DNA of 64,000 nt from Pseudomonas sp. JM0905a (GCF_014700075.1 NZ_JACXBU010000007.1:1-64000); one strand, 5' to 3'; shown: positions 8,114 to 17,176, numbered from the stretch's first letter. The notes: generated by a model from the letters alone, not told the origin. Numbers and translations: made by a program.

Positions 8114-9277
8114 TCAGAGGTTGCCGTGGTAGGCGTCGGTGATCAGGCACTCGACGTCGCGGGCCGTGGTCAGGCGCGGATTGACCCGCACATTGCCGCT
8201 GCGCATGGAGTCGCTGACCATCTGCGGCAGGAACTCCAGGTCCACGCCCAACTCGCGGATGGTCGCGGGGATGCCGATGGCGCGGTTCAGTGCCACCACG
8301 CGCGCCACGGTGCAGGCCGCAGCCTGGTCCACGGAAAGGCCCGTGACATCGGCACCCAGGGCGACGGCGATGTCGCGGAATCGCTCCGGGCAGGCCGGCA
8401 GATTGAACTGGATGACATAGGGCAGCAGCGCGGCGTTGGCAATGCCGTGAGGGATGTTGAACACGCCACCGAAGGTGTGGGAGATGGCGTGCACGTTGCC
8501 CAGCTTGGACTGGGAGAACGCCACCCCGGCCAGGAACGAGCCCAGCAGCATCTGCTCCCGGGCGGCCATGTCGCTGCCGACGAAGTAGCACTTCTCGAGG
8601 CTCCCGGCGATCAGGCGGATCGCATGCAGGGCCAAGGCCTGGCTGATCGGGTTGGCCTGGCGCGACACATAGGACTCGATGGCATGCGTCAGTGCGTCCA
8701 TGCCTGTGGCGGCGGTGATCGACGCCGGCAGGTTCAGGGTCAGCGCAGGGTCCAGGATGGCCAGGCGCGGGAACAGCTGCGGGCTGATGATGACGGTCTT
8801 GAACAGCGTCTGTGTGTTGGTGAACACCGTCGAGGCGGTGCACTCGCTGCCGGTGCCGGCTGTGGTGGGGATGGCGAAGATCGGCAGCGGCGGATTGACC
8901 AGGCGATCGTAGCCTTCGTAGTCGAGGATGCTGCCCGGGTTGGTGGCCATCGCCGCCACGCCCTTGGCGGTGTCGATACTGCTGCCGCCACCCACGCCGA
9001 TCACCGCCCGGCAATCACGCTCACGCAGCAGGCGCACGGCCGCATCGAGCACGTCGGTGCTGGGGTTGGCCTGCACCGCCGAGAACAGGTGGTAGTCGAT
9101 ACCAGCCTGCTCCAATGAGGCGAAGAACCCACCCAGGATGCCGGCGTCGATCAGGCCCTGGTCGGTCACCACCAGCAGGGCGCCCTGGACATGGGGCTTG
9201 AGCAGCACGCCGGCTTGGTTGGCCAGGCCTTCACCGCACTGGGTGAGGGTGGGGAAATGGAACTGGAAGTTGCTCAT
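8114..9277 (-). CDS. Iron-containing alcohol dehydrogenase
   Basis: A 387-residue group III (Fe-ADH) dehydrogenase. The NAD-binding GVGGGSSIDTAKGVA is at about 95-109, followed by PTTAGTGSE. The metal ligands fall in DALTHAIESY and HAISHTFGGVFNIPHG. It is the first gene of the minus-strand unit Fe-ADH / NIPSNAP / aldehyde dehydrogenase, consistent with an alcohol to aldehyde to acid sequence, although the substrate is unknown. It is divergent from the MFS carrier; their shared 267-bp upstream region holds a 78-bp palindrome (9380-9457). Confidence 0.92.
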   Translation of the reverse strand: MSNFQFHFPTLTQCGEGLANQAGVLLKPHVQGALLVVTDQGLIDAGILGGFFASLEQAGIDYHLFSAVQANPSTDVLDAAVRLLRERDCRAVIGVGGGSSIDTAKGVAAMATNPGSILDYEGYDRLVNPPLPIFAIPTTAGTGSECTASTVFTNTQTLFKTVIISPQLFPRLAILDPALTLNLPASITAATGMDALTHAIESYVSRQANPISQALALHAIRLIAGSLEKCYFVGSDMAAREQMLLGSFLAGVAFSQSKLGNVHAISHTFGGVFNIPHGIANAALLPYVIQFNLPACPERFRDIAVALGADVTGLSVDQAAACTVARVVALNRAIGIPATIRELGVDLEFLPQMVSDSMRSGNVRVNPRLTTARDVECLITDAYHGNL

Positions 9278-9379
9278 TGAAGATCCTCAGGCACGTAGAG
9301 CCGCGTTGTTCTTGTTGAACCCGCCGTGAGTTCGGCGAGCCGTGCCTGGCCAATCTAGGGGCGCCGCTGGCGGGCCCGA

Positions 9380-9457
9380 TAATGAAAAGAGCTGATCCGG
9401 GAATAACCCCTGCTTATCGATAAGCCACGGTTATCCCTGGATCAGCTCTTTTCATTA
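9380..9457. promoter_or_regulatory. 78-bp interrupted palindrome between divergent Fe-ADH and MFS genes
   Basis: The two 39-base halves match at 34 positions by inspection. The outer 19 bases of each half (TAATGAAAAGAGCTGATCC) are identical, and the centre is the perfect 14-mer GCTTATCGATAAGC (9412-9425). It lies roughly midway between the start codons at 9277 and 9545. A symmetric site in a divergent promoter suggests a bidirectional operator, perhaps for the LysR protein at 10996-11916. A transcript through it would fold into a very long stem. Confidence 0.7.
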
Positions 9458-9544
9458 CCCGGTGAAAACCTGCGCCTCCAACAATCGAAGCGCACACGGC
9501 CCCGAGCGGTGTGCCTTCCGATAATCACAAGAACGGGCACTGCG

Positions 9545-10849
9545 ATGAAGACGATCTCCTCCCCTGCTGTCCTGGCGCTGGACACCGCCGCTCCCATGAC
9601 CAACGTGCGCTGGCGCATCTTTCTGATCCTGTTGCTGCTCACCGCGATCAACTACATCGACCGCGCCTCGCTGTCGGTGGCCCTGCCGCTGATAGCCCCG
9701 GAATTCAACCTGACGCCGGCCATGGAAGGCCTGATGCTCAGCGCGTTCTTCTGGTCCTATGCGCTGATGCAGATCCCCGGTGGCCTGCTACTCGACCGCT
9801 TCCACACCCGCGGCATCATCGGCGCGGCCACCATCGCCTGGGGCGCGTTCCAGGCCCTGGGCGCCGCCTCGCACCACTGGCTGGTGCTGCTGTTAACACG
9901 CATCGGCCTGGGTGTGGCCGAATCACCGATCATGCCCGCTGGGGCCAAACTCAACAGCTCCTGGCTCACGCCCAACGAGCGTGGTCGCGGCGCCGTGCTT
10001 GTGGACGGTGGCGCCCCGCTGGGCAGTGCCCTGGGCGCGATCCTCATTTCCGGGTTGATCGCCTGGCTCGGCTCGTGGCGCCTGGCCTTCGTGGTGGCCG
10101 GCGTGGGCACCATCCTGGCCGGCATCCTGGCCTGGAAGTACATCCGCAACCACCCGAGCGAACACACTGGAGTCAACGAGGCGGAGCTGCGCCACATCAC
10201 CGAAGGCAACGCGAGCGCGCATGCAGCCGCCGCCAAAGCCCGCATCCCGTTGCGCGTGTTGCTCAAGGACCGCTCGATCTTTGCCATGTTCGCCGGTTAC
10301 AGCTGCATCCTCGCGGTGTTCTACGGCCTGCTGACCTGGATGCCCAGCTACCTGCACAAAGCCCATGGCCTGGACATCTCGGCCATGGGGGGAGCGACCT
10401 TCCTGATCTTCATGTGCGGCTTCATCGGCGAGCTGGTCGGCGGCTGGATCGGTGACAAGTGGCGCGCCAGCGGCGCCTCGCCGAACCTGGTGATGCGCTC
10501 GATGTTCAGCGGCTCGGCACTGGTCGCGGCGGCGTGCATCCTCGCCGCGGCCTTCGTCGCCAGCACTGGGCCGGTGATCACCCTGCTGTGCGTGGCGATG
10601 TTCTTCATCCGCTGGTGCGGCATGTACTGGTGCCTGCCAGCGATCATCGGCGGCCCTTCGCGCACTGGCGTACTGGGCGGGACCATGAACTTCTGCGGCA
10701 ACATGGCCGGCGTGCTGGTGCCGATCATCATTGGCTTGATCGTGCAGTTCACCGGCGAGTACTTCTTTGCGTTGATCTTCTTCGTGATCGCCGCGGTGCT
10801 GATTGCCCTGTTCTCCAGCCTGATCGATTACCGCGAGCGGCAGTTCTGA
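9545..10849 (+). CDS. MFS transporter, anion:cation symporter type (sugar-acid family)
   Basis: A 434-residue, 12-helix carrier. The N-terminal signature NYIDRASLSVALPLIAPEFNL followed by YALMQIPGGLLLDRF matches the anion:cation symporter family, which includes glucarate, galactonate and phthalate carriers. Start at ATG 9545; a GTG 36 bases upstream is less likely. It diverges from the Fe-ADH operon. With the 2-oxoglutarate-semialdehyde-type dehydrogenase this suggests uptake of a sugar acid or similar carboxylate, but no dehydratase is present here to confirm it. Confidence 0.88.
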   Translation: MKTISSPAVLALDTAAPMTNVRWRIFLILLLLTAINYIDRASLSVALPLIAPEFNLTPAMEGLMLSAFFWSYALMQIPGGLLLDRFHTRGIIGAATIAWGAFQALGAASHHWLVLLLTRIGLGVAESPIMPAGAKLNSSWLTPNERGRGAVLVDGGAPLGSALGAILISGLIAWLGSWRLAFVVAGVGTILAGILAWKYIRNHPSEHTGVNEAELRHITEGNASAHAAAAKARIPLRVLLKDRSIFAMFAGYSCILAVFYGLLTWMPSYLHKAHGLDISAMGGATFLIFMCGFIGELVGGWIGDKWRASGASPNLVMRSMFSGSALVAAACILAAAFVASTGPVITLLCVAMFFIRWCGMYWCLPAIIGGPSRTGVLGGTMNFCGNMAGVLVPIIIGLIVQFTGEYFFALIFFVIAAVLIALFSSLIDYRERQF

Positions 10850-10870
10850 CCGTATAAGGGAGCTGCCTGG

Positions 10871-10887
10871 CACCGGCTATGCCGGTG
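10871..10887 (+). terminator. Hairpin after the MFS gene
   Basis: The segment contains arms ACCGGC and GCCGGT around TAT, 22 bp after the MFS stop codon. There is no clear T-run, so it may be a weak terminator or REP-type palindrome. Confidence 0.4.
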
Positions 10888-10947
10888 TTCGCGAGTAAAC
10901 CCCAGCCCACAGAGAGGGAGCAGGTGCCAAGCGCGGCGCGGTACCTG

Positions 10948-10985
10948 CGGGAGCGGCTTGCGCCGCGAAAGGGCCGCGCAGCGGT
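10948..10985. repeat. REP-like sequence, P. putida style
   Basis: TGCGGGAGCGGCTTGCGCC followed by GCGAAAGGGCCGCGCAGCGG lies between the convergent MFS and LysR genes. The pattern resembles P. putida REP/intergenic repeats rather than the GGCGATT-type elements found elsewhere in this window. It may mark the source of the 6-12 kb block. Confidence 0.45.
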
Positions 10986-10995
10986 CCCTGTGCGC

Positions 10996-11916
10996 TCAGG
11001 GTGCGATCAACTCGTCCACCAGCAGTTGCGCAGCATGGGACAGCGGCGAGCCGACGCGATGTACCACCCCGAACGGATCGCTCAGCGCCCGTAGCCGCAC
11101 CGCCAGCGACACCAACAGGCCACGTTGTTCGGCAAAGGCCGCCACCGCACTGGGAATCACCGCCACCAGAGTCGGGTCTTCTTCGAGCAGCATGAAGGTG
11201 GCGAAGGTGGACGAAGTCTCCAGTGGATAGCGCGGCACCTCCACACCCGCCTCGCTCAACTCGCGCTCCAGGGCGAGGCGCATGGGCATGTTGGCCGGGT
11301 AGACGATCCACCGGAATTGGCTCAGGTCGCTGATCTCCAATGCCTTCGCGCTCGCCAGCGGATGCTGGGGATGAGCCACGACTGCCAGGGGTTCATGGGC
11401 CAGTTCCATGAAGACGTAGTCCGCCGTGTTGCGCCCTACGCCCGGGCGGCAGATCGCCAGGTCCAGGCGCCCTTCGTCCAGTTGCGCGAGCAGGTTGGCG
11501 CTGGTGTTCTCGGCAATCTCCACTGACAACTGCGCCTGCTTGCGTCGCAATCGCCCGAGCGCCCCCACCAGCAACGGCATGGCCCCCATGATACTGCCCA
11601 CCGCCAGGTGCCCGCCCTGCCCCTGCACGATGCCCAGCATCTCATCGCGCAGATGGCCCAGGTCGCTGTGGATCAACCGCGCATAGCGCACTACGCAGCG
11701 CCCGGCGTCGTTGGCTACCAGGCCGCTGGACTGGCGCACGAACAACGGCACGCCGAGGATCTCCTCGACCTCACGCAACACCTTGGTCGCGCCGGGTTGA
11801 GAGATGGCCATGGCCTCCGCGGCCTTGTGCAGAGAACCACAACGATCGAGCTCGATGAGCAGGCGCAACTGACGCAGGCGCAAGCGGGCAAAAATACTGT
11901 CCAGAGATGGAATCAT
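10996..11916 (-). CDS. LysR-family transcriptional regulator
   Basis: A 306-residue LTTR with N-terminal HTH (LRQLRLLIELDRCGSLHKAAEAMAISQPGATKVLREVEE) and effector domain. It resembles the branch of LTTRs (GbpR/GalR-like) often linked to sugar-acid catabolism. Start at ATG 11916 with AAGGA just upstream; an in-frame TTG at 11940 is an alternative. It converges with the MFS gene and likely regulates the Fe-ADH/MFS divergent promoter, though that is inference from location. Confidence 0.9.
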   Translation of the reverse strand: MIPSLDSIFARLRLRQLRLLIELDRCGSLHKAAEAMAISQPGATKVLREVEEILGVPLFVRQSSGLVANDAGRCVVRYARLIHSDLGHLRDEMLGIVQGQGGHLAVGSIMGAMPLLVGALGRLRRKQAQLSVEIAENTSANLLAQLDEGRLDLAICRPGVGRNTADYVFMELAHEPLAVVAHPQHPLASAKALEISDLSQFRWIVYPANMPMRLALERELSEAGVEVPRYPLETSSTFATFMLLEEDPTLVAVIPSAVAAFAEQRGLLVSLAVRLRALSDPFGVVHRVGSPLSHAAQLLVDELIAP

Positions 11917-12008
11917 GGGGTCCTTGGCGCTCCTCGCCAATCAATACGATTTGTCGAAACTCGCTCACAATCGAACGCGGGTCAACGTGGCTGAAGTCGA
12001 ACAAGCGA

Positions 12009-12038
12009 AGGCCCCGGGAGTTCTCCTCCCGGGGCCTT
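12009..12038. terminator. Strong GC-rich hairpin terminator
   Basis: Arms AAGGCCCCGGGAG and CTCCCGGGGCCTT around a four-base loop. It lies just past the stop codon of the minus-strand MFS gene (12067) and upstream of the LysR start, so it can end the operon that runs from 14530 down to 12067. Confidence 0.7.
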
Positions 12039-12066
12039 CTGCCATTCTGTCAGCAACAGGGTTCAA

Positions 12067-13251
12067 TCACGCACCGCCGCAGGATTGCTCGGCCAGATCG
12101 ACCGCGGCGACCTTGCCAGCCCGCCCCAGCCACACCAGCAACAACCCCAGCGCAGCCAGCAGGCCACCGGCCACCGGCACGGCGACGTAGCCGAGGCCCA
12201 GGCCGATGACGCCGCCGCCAAGTGCCGCACCGAGCGCATTGCCGAGATTGAAGGCGCCGACGTTGATGGACGAAGCCAGTCCGGGTGCTTCGGCGGCAGC
12301 TTCCATCACCCGCATCTGCAGGGGCGGCACCAGGCCGAAAGTCGCGACACCCCAGACCAGCAAGCCCAGCGCCGCCGCCACGTGATGGGTCAGCGCCAGC
12401 GGCAGGAGCAGCATGATGACGGTCAGCCCCGCGAGGAAAATCCGCGTCGAACCGTCGAGTGACCAGTCGGCAAGACGGCCGCCCAGGCTATTACCGAGGG
12501 TGAAACCAACGCCGATCAGCACCAGTGCCAGGGTGACGAAAGCGTCCGAAGCGCCGGTCAGTTTGGCGAGCACCGGTGCCACGTAGGTGTATAGCGTGAA
12601 CATCGCGCCGGCACCCAGCACCGTCGTAGCCATCGCCAGCAACACGCTCGGGCGAGTGATCACGGCCAGCTCACGACGCACATCGGGTACGCTGCCCCGC
12701 TCGCCCCTGGGCAGGGCGAGCCAGAGCGCGGCCATTGCGATCAGCCCCAACACCGCAGTGCCGGCGAATGCCACGCGCCAGCCGACCTGTTGGCCCACCC
12801 AGGTCGCCGCTGGCACGCCACCGATATTGGCGATGGTCAGGCCCATGAACATGGTCGCCACTGCGCTGGCCTGCTTCTCCTTCGGCACCACGCTCGCCGC
12901 GACCACCGCCCCGAGGCCGAAGAAAGCGCCATGGTTGAGGCTGGTGACCAGGCGCGAAGCAAGCAGCGTGGCATAGTCGGGCGCCATCGCCGAAAGCAGG
13001 TTGCCAAGGGTGAAGATGGCCATCAGCGAGATCAGCGCGCCGCGCCGGCCGAAGCGGCTGAACAGCAGAGTCATTACCGGCGCGCCGAGCATCACGCCGA
13101 TGGCGTAGGCGGTGACCAGCATCCCCGCACTGGGAATGCTGACATCCACCCCCTCGGCGATGACCGGCAACAGCCCCATCGGCGTGAACTCGGTAGTGCC
13201 TATGCCGAACGCGCCGATGGCCAGCGCGAGCAGTACGTGACCAGACTTCAT
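12067..13251 (-). CDS. MFS transporter, AraJ/YdhP-like drug:H+ antiporter type
   Basis: A 394-residue 12-helix carrier. The start LLALAIGAFGIGTTEFTPMGLLPVIAEG is the typical first helix of AraJ/YdhP/PbuE-like exporters, and SRFGRR in loop 2-3 is the MFS motif A position. Start 13251 has a strong GGAGGG upstream and overlaps the MoaF-like gene stop by four bases, so translation is probably coupled. It is the last gene of a three-gene operon with a MoaF-like protein and a cyclase-family protein. The substrate is unknown. Confidence 0.88.
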   Translation of the reverse strand: MKSGHVLLALAIGAFGIGTTEFTPMGLLPVIAEGVDVSIPSAGMLVTAYAIGVMLGAPVMTLLFSRFGRRGALISLMAIFTLGNLLSAMAPDYATLLASRLVTSLNHGAFFGLGAVVAASVVPKEKQASAVATMFMGLTIANIGGVPAATWVGQQVGWRVAFAGTAVLGLIAMAALWLALPRGERGSVPDVRRELAVITRPSVLLAMATTVLGAGAMFTLYTYVAPVLAKLTGASDAFVTLALVLIGVGFTLGNSLGGRLADWSLDGSTRIFLAGLTVIMLLLPLALTHHVAAALGLLVWGVATFGLVPPLQMRVMEAAAEAPGLASSINVGAFNLGNALGAALGGGVIGLGLGYVAVPVAGGLLAALGLLLVWLGRAGKVAAVDLAEQSCGGA

Positions 13252-13592
13252 TGCCCGCCCTCCTTCGCGTCGATCTCCGCCAACGGCCCCTGCATCCGGT
13301 AGAAGCTCAGGTCGGTTGCGGTGAAGAACGCCTGCGAGCGCCCGTTGGCGAAGTCGTCGACATGCACCACGGTGGCGCCGTCGGCTTCCTGCCAGGAGAT
13401 CACGTAGACGCCCTCGGCAATTTCCTGCCACTGGCACTCAGCCTCGCCCTGGGCTCCGGCGTAGGGACCGGAGACGATGGCGTAGCGGATGCGCGAGCCA
13501 TCCGCCGAATAGAGGTTGTGCGCGGACAGGCCGTCGTAGTCGACTCGGAAGCTGCGGCCGGCGAAGGCCGGCAGAGAAGTGGAAGTCGTCAT
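13248..13592 (-). CDS. MoaF-related (lipocalin-like) protein
   Basis: A 114-residue single-domain protein resembling the MoaF-related domain: RSFRVDYDG, SRIRYAIVSGPYAG, EGVYVISWQEADGATVVHVDDFA. MoaF-type domains are beta-barrels of unclear role, named for a Klebsiella gene near moaE; there is no molybdenum-cofactor context here. It overlaps both neighbours by four bases (cyclase-family gene upstream, MFS gene downstream), so the three probably form one unit handling a small exported or imported metabolite. Confidence 0.75.
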   Translation of the reverse strand: MTTSTSLPAFAGRSFRVDYDGLSAHNLYSADGSRIRYAIVSGPYAGAQGEAECQWQEIAEGVYVISWQEADGATVVHVDDFANGRSQAFFTATDLSFYRMQGPLAEIDAKEGGQ

Positions 13593-14530
13593 TTGATCGC
13601 TACCGGGTTGATGTTGACCTGGGTGGAGCCGACGTAAAGCGGCTGGCCGAGGACGAAAAGGAACTCCCAGGCCTGGTCACGCACCAGCGCGCGGCTGTCG
13701 ATCAGTTCCAGGTTGTAGATGCCGCGTTTGGCCAGCATGTACTGGTTCACCGGGAACTCATCCTTGCCGTGGGGATTGGGGTAGACCTCCGAGGCCCAGG
13801 TATCGCCGCCGAAGGCGACTATGCCCTGGTCGGCCAGCCACTTCGCCGCTTCCATGCCGATGCCGGGTTCGACTTCGAGGAATTGCTGGTTGTCCTTGCC
13901 GATCAGTTCCAGCCAGCCGGTGTTGAACAGCACCACGTCGCCCTTGCGCAGGGTCAGGCCCTGCTTCTTCAGCACCGCCTGGATGTCGGCGACGCTGAAC
14001 TCGGTGCCGCCGGGCACGATGGACTTGCCGTAGTGCGCGGTCATGTCCAGCACCACGCCACGGGTCACGAACGGCGGGACCTTCTCGATGCCGAGCTTCT
14101 TCACGCCTTCGACGGTGACGAAGTCGGCCGCCTGGTTGCCGTTGTAGTAGCGGTTGTCGATGCCGATATGGCCAATGCCATTGAGCTGGGTGCCGACGCC
14201 GGTCCAGGCGTTCACCATCTCGTCGTTGAAGGTGAACTTGTTCGGGCCGAGGGACTGGCCGGCCTGTTCGCCCGGCTGGATGTTGTAGAGGTGGAAGCTG
14301 CGGTGGCGGAAGGCTGGCAGGTTCTTGTCCACCGGCACCGCCAGCGGATAGGTCTTGCCAGTCCTGACCAGCCCCACCGCTTGTTTCACCACGTCAGGGG
14401 TCAGCAGGTTGGCGGCACCTATCTCATCGTTCGCGCCATAGGCCGACGGATACCAGTCGGCGGCGGAAGCGACCTGCATGGCCAGCGGTAATGCCGTGGC
14501 CAGGGCGAGTCTGGTGAAGGTTTTCATCAT
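13589..14530 (-). CDS. Exported cyclase-family (kynurenine-formamidase-like) hydrolase
   Basis: A 313-residue protein with a signal peptide (MMKTFTRLALATALPLAMQVASA) followed by a PF04199 cyclase domain. The metal-site pattern of the family appears in the GIGTQLNGIGHIGIDN region (equivalent to the HxGTHxDxxxH motif, here diverged to GTQLNGIGH) and in the later DMTAHYGKS stretch. Family members hydrolyse formamides, amides or lactones. Export to the periplasm is predicted. It is the first gene of an operon with MoaF-like and MFS genes, overlapping the next by four bases. Start 14530 or 14527 (two adjacent ATGs). Confidence 0.82.
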   Translation of the reverse strand: MMKTFTRLALATALPLAMQVASAADWYPSAYGANDEIGAANLLTPDVVKQAVGLVRTGKTYPLAVPVDKNLPAFRHRSFHLYNIQPGEQAGQSLGPNKFTFNDEMVNAWTGVGTQLNGIGHIGIDNRYYNGNQAADFVTVEGVKKLGIEKVPPFVTRGVVLDMTAHYGKSIVPGGTEFSVADIQAVLKKQGLTLRKGDVVLFNTGWLELIGKDNQQFLEVEPGIGMEAAKWLADQGIVAFGGDTWASEVYPNPHGKDEFPVNQYMLAKRGIYNLELIDSRALVRDQAWEFLFVLGQPLYVGSTQVNINPVAIK

Positions 14531-14654
14531 GACGTTCCTGTATTCGTTCAGGCCGTCGGCGGAGTGCAGGGCGCCCTCGCCTGACGGCATTCGGTATTCA
14601 TCGGGATTGAGCGGCGCGCCTGAATCGGACGCACCAGGGGAGCTGACGTGGCGT

Positions 14655-15470
14655 TCAGTCCCAGACCGGAGCCAGGCCTTCGGGGCTGACTTCGCGGCCG
14701 TTGCGTTCCAGTGCGGCGATCTGCGCCATGTCCTCGGCGTCCAGGCGCAGCCCGCTGGCGAGCAGGTTGCTGGCCAGGTTCTCGCGGCGGGTCGACGACG
14801 GAATCACCGCATAGCCGAGCTGCAGCGCCCAGGCCAGCGCGACCTGCGCGACGGTGGCCTGGTGCTTGGCGGCGATTTCGGCCAGCACCGGGTCCTTCAG
14901 TACCTTGCCGTAGGCCAGGGTCATGTACGAGGTGACCGGGATACCCTGCTCCTTCAGGAAGGCGGTCAGCGCCGTGTTCTGCAGGTAGGGGCTGAGCTCG
15001 ATCTGGTTGGTGGCGATCTCGCCCTTGCCCACCGCCGCGATGGCCTGCCGGGTCAGCTCGATGTTGAAGTTGGAGATGCCGATCTGGCGGGTCAGGCCCT
15101 GGGACTTGGCCTCTGCCAACGCCTCCATGTACTCGGGCAGCTCGACGCCATTGCCCGGCGCCGGCCAGTGGATCAGCGTCAGGTCCACCTGCTCGGTGCG
15201 CAGCTTCTCCAGGCTCTCGCGCAGGCTGGCGACCAGCTTGCCGCTGGCGTAGTTCTCCACCCAGATCTTGGTGGTGAGGAACAGCTCGGAACGGGCGACG
15301 CCGCTCTCGGCGATGGCCTGGCCAATATCGGCCTCGTTGCCGTAGATCTGCGCAGTGTCGATGGCGCGGTAACCCAGCTCCAGTGCGCTGCGCACCGAAT
15401 CGATGACGGGCTTGCCGGTCAGGCGGAAGGTCCCGAGGCCGAAGGAAGGGATGGAAGTGGTGAACGACAT
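14655..15470 (-). CDS. dkgB: Aldo/keto reductase, 2,5-diketo-D-gluconate reductase B-like
   Basis: A 271-residue AKR with the full tetrad: D38, Y43 ([10 protein letters not shown]), K68 (LTTKIW) and H101 (LIHWP). The NADPH-binding [13 protein letters not shown] is near the C-terminus. Length and motifs match DkgB of enterobacteria and pseudomonads, which reduces 2,5-diketogluconate and methylglyoxal. It stands alone, 125 bp from the cyclase-family gene and with its own upstream gap; no regulator is adjacent. Confidence 0.85.
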   Translation of the reverse strand: MSFTTSIPSFGLGTFRLTGKPVIDSVRSALELGYRAIDTAQIYGNEADIGQAIAESGVARSELFLTTKIWVENYASGKLVASLRESLEKLRTEQVDLTLIHWPAPGNGVELPEYMEALAEAKSQGLTRQIGISNFNIELTRQAIAAVGKGEIATNQIELSPYLQNTALTAFLKEQGIPVTSYMTLAYGKVLKDPVLAEIAAKHQATVAQVALAWALQLGYAVIPSSTRRENLASNLLASGLRLDAEDMAQIAALERNGREVSPEGLAPVWD

Positions 15471-15596
15471 GGCTGCACTCCGAAAGGTCAGTGACTCGAA
15501 TGGCGTGCAGTGTGTCGGCTTTGCTTTTGTCGATTAAGCCGTCAATCGACCAAAGTTATTTGATTTGAAATCAAGAATCGGCGAACAGAGCGATCA

Positions 15597-16337
15597 CTAC
15601 CAGTTCTGCACCAGCAGTTGGATGCCGGTGACCAGCAGTCCGGCCCAGGCAACGCGGTAGAACCAGGTGTGGTTGACCCGGCTCTGCAGCCAGATGCCCA
15701 GCCACACCCCGGCGACTACGATCGGAGCCAGCGCCAGGCTCGCGGTCAGGCTGGTGCGGGTGAACTGCCCCAGCAATGCGTAGGGCACCAACTTGATGGC
15801 GTTGGTCAGCAGGAAGAAGCAGTTCACCGTGGCGACGTAGCGCACCTTGTCCATCCGCTGTGGCAGCAGGTACATCAACACGGGCGGACCGCCAGCATGG
15901 GCGACGAAGCTGGTGAAGCCGGCGATGCCGGACAGCAGGCTGCCCTTGAGCACCCTTGGCTCACTGGGCGCCTGGGCAGCGCCGGCATTCAGCACGTTGA
16001 GCAGGAAGAAGGCGATGGCGATGCCGCCAATCATCAGGCCGATCAGCCGTTCGCTGAGCAGGCCGAAGCTCAGGGTGCCGATCAGTACCCCCACCAGCGC
16101 ACCCGGCAGCATGATCTTCAGGTTGTGCGGGTCCCACTTGCCGTAGAAGCGACGCAGCCCGGTGATGTCCGCCATGCAGAGGATCGGCAGCATGATGGCC
16201 GCCGCCTGCGTCGGCGGCATCATCAATGCCAGCAGCGGCACCGCGATGCCACCCAGGGCACCGCCGAAGCCGCCTTTGGAAATGCCGGTCAGCAGGACGG
16301 CGGGAATGCCCAGGAGAAAGAGCTCGGCGAATGACAT
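15597..16337 (-). CDS. TauE/SafE-family membrane permease (sulfite exporter type)
   Basis: A 246-residue integral membrane protein with about eight predicted helices. The N-terminal GIPAVLLTGISKGGFGGALGGIAVPLLALMMPP is the first half of the TauE/SafE repeat, and FTSFVAHAGGPPVLMYLLPQRM is the second. The family moves sulfoacetate, sulfite or other anions; the substrate here is not determinable. It is monocistronic. Confidence 0.9.
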   Translation of the reverse strand: MSFAELFLLGIPAVLLTGISKGGFGGALGGIAVPLLALMMPPTQAAAIMLPILCMADITGLRRFYGKWDPHNLKIMLPGALVGVLIGTLSFGLLSERLIGLMIGGIAIAFFLLNVLNAGAAQAPSEPRVLKGSLLSGIAGFTSFVAHAGGPPVLMYLLPQRMDKVRYVATVNCFFLLTNAIKLVPYALLGQFTRTSLTASLALAPIVVAGVWLGIWLQSRVNHTWFYRVAWAGLLVTGIQLLVQNW

Positions 16338-16705
16338 CGGAAGCGCGGCCTGTTCAGGTGGGGAGCGGACGAGGCGCCATTATGCGGGCTTTTCCCCGGA
16401 CTCCCCCGCCCTGGATGAGTGATTGGGGCGATCAGCGAACGCCCACCCCTTTCACCGTTATCGACCCTTCACCTTCTTCGGCAGAAGCAGAACGCGCGCC
16501 ATAAATAGCAAGCAATCAGGTCGCGCACGATATTTCAGAAAGCGCTCGCCAACCGTCCGTCCGGAAGAGGGGCGGAGCGCTATTGACGTCATTTCGTCCC
16601 TGCGTGAACATTCACACATCGCATGCGATTTGTTCGTATACGATTCGAAACAAACCAACCGCTCCAACGACCTATTCAAGCGAACGAATCCACGAGGAAC
16701 ACACC
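16338..16705. promoter_or_regulatory. Intergenic region carrying the ohr promoter
   Basis: 368 bases without a supported gene, between the start of the TauE gene (minus strand) and ohr (plus strand). The half near ohr is AT-richer and holds the palindrome listed separately. ORFs crossing this gap have no ribosome-binding signal or recognisable motif. Confidence 0.5.
16629..16654. promoter_or_regulatory. Putative operator upstream of ohr
   Basis: An imperfect dyad running from TTTGTTCG to CGAAACAAA around the perfect 10-mer TCGTATACGA (16634-16643). It sits about 50 bp before the ohr start, the position of an OhrR or other repressor site. No ohrR gene is in the window, so the binding protein is unknown. 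Confidence 0.5.
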
Positions 16706-17164
16706 ATGAGCCAGATCGAAAAAGTCCTGTTCACCGGCAAGACCCACACCACCGTAGCCCACCCTGAAGGCGCCTCGCGCAATGACCACGGCCGCGTCGA
16801 CATCCAGCTTTCCGCACCCCGTGGCGCAGGCGCCAACCAGGACCTGCGCTTCGAGGCCACCCTGCCCCACCCGACCGCCGAGCAACTGTTCGCCGGCGCC
16901 TGGTCGGCCTGCTACATCAGCGCTATCGGGCTGGTGGCCCAGCAACGGAAAGTCGCGCTGCCGAAGGATCTGGCCGTGGAAATCGAGGTGGACCTGGGCC
17001 TGACCGGCAACGCCTATTTCCTCCAGGCGCGCTTTAACGTCAGCGTTCCGGGCGTAGAGCAGGAAGTCGCCGAAGCCATTGCACGGGAAGCCCATGAAGT
17101 CTGCCCATACTCGAAGGCCACCCACGGCAACATCGATGTCGCCACGACCGTGACCGCGGGCTGA
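16706..17164 (+). CDS. ohr: Organic hydroperoxide resistance protein Ohr
   Basis: A 152-residue OsmC/Ohr-fold peroxidase that reduces organic hydroperoxides using two conserved cysteines. C69 (AWSACYISA) is the expected peroxidatic Cys and C133 (HEVCPYSKAT) the resolving Cys. The order and spacing match Ohr rather than OsmC. Start at 16706 is preceded by CACGAGGAACACACC. An operator-like palindrome lies upstream, and a hairpin at 17177-17203 follows the stop. Confidence 0.93.
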   Translation: MSQIEKVLFTGKTHTTVAHPEGASRNDHGRVDIQLSAPRGAGANQDLRFEATLPHPTAEQLFAGAWSACYISAIGLVAQQRKVALPKDLAVEIEVDLGLTGNAYFLQARFNVSVPGVEQEVAEAIAREAHEVCPYSKATHGNIDVATTVTAG

Positions 17165-17176
17165 TGCAACAGGAAA

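Noticed and set aside
7604-9118. 504-residue plus-strand ORF
   Set aside because: Antisense to the ALDH, NIPSNAP and Fe-ADH genes, which carry clear family motifs.
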